Below the pieces are notes generated by a model, which did no database searches, was not told the origin of the DNA, and worked only from the letters and a program-made list of their open reading frames with translations. Of a stretch of 64,000 bases of DNA, positions 63,602 through 64,000 are shown piece by piece. This stretch comes from Corynebacterium ciconiae DSM 44920 (lineage in GTDB: Bacteria > Actinomycetota > Actinomycetes > Mycobacteriales > Mycobacteriaceae): contig NZ_CP047189.1 in assembly GCF_030440575.1 (NCBI RefSeq), positions 372,001-436,000 of the forward strand, written 5' to 3'. The first letter of the stretch is position 1. Each line of letters opens with the position of its first letter. The position numbers and the translations under genes were made by a program.

Positions 63602-64000
<399 letters not shown>

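Overview
The window is a high-GC Gram-positive chromosome segment that I assign to Corynebacterium. It follows the corynebacterial/mycobacterial order from the spc ribosomal operon to groES-groEL almost step by step: rpsH-rplF-rplR-rpsE-rpmD-rplO, secY-adk-map, infA-rpsM-rpsK-rpsD-rpoA-rplQ-truA, an ESX-4 type VII secretion locus, rplM-rpsI-glmM, glmS, alr-tsaE, tsaB-rimI-tsaD, groES-groL1. GTG/TTG starts and apparently leaderless promoters are frequent. I cannot name the species.

Layout. (1) 1-12.4 kb is an accessory block next to the ribosomal genes. It holds a GAF/PucR regulator, a formate dehydrogenase set (fdhF, a DUF6457 gene, fdhD), a two-gene pimelate-to-KAPA biotin module (bioW-bioF) with its own promoter and a BioQ-like box, an rtcB RNA-ligase gene interrupted by one in-frame amber codon, and a three-gene simple-sugar ABC transporter. 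(2) 12.4-26 kb is translation, secretion and transcription core, with an L,D-transpeptidase and a GNAT acetyltransferase between map and infA. (3) 26-31.6 kb holds membrane and small proteins, an FMN reductase, a DtxR/MntR-type repressor and a PH-SHOCT protein. (4) 31.8-41.9 kb is a complete ESX-4-like locus: eccB, mycP, eccD, eccC, an accessory membrane protein and two WXG100 proteins, without eccE. (5) 42-50 kb holds an SDR, rplM-rpsI, a degenerate Nudix-LOG fusion, glmM, an uncharacterised three-gene operon (EspC-like small helical protein, Pro/Cys-rich protein, small helical protein), and a nucleophile-less alpha/beta hydrolase. (6) 50-64 kb is glmS, a CPBP protease, alr, tsaE, a DUF418-like membrane acyltransferase, an MFS exporter, ogt, the tsaB-rimI-tsaD cluster, gltS, and groES-groL1 under a CIRCE operator. 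groL1 runs off the window.

The most interesting signal is regulatory. The esx operon (about 41011-41040) and the uncharacterised operon after glmM (about 47092-47121) share an ECF-type promoter, GGGAACCTCA-N14-CGTCTA, and a looser GGAAC/CGTCG pair lies upstream of eccD. This matches the GGAAC...CGTC pattern I recall for mycobacterial SigM, which is linked to ESX-4. I infer that the operon after glmM (syntenic with Rv3440c-Rv3439c) encodes substrates or partners of ESX-4.

Other points: the amber codon in rtcB, a probable one-base deletion at the 5' end of gltS, and a recurring 16-mer (GCTTNTCGACGCCACC) in both orientations. I found no tRNA, rRNA, CRISPR, insertion sequence or prophage.
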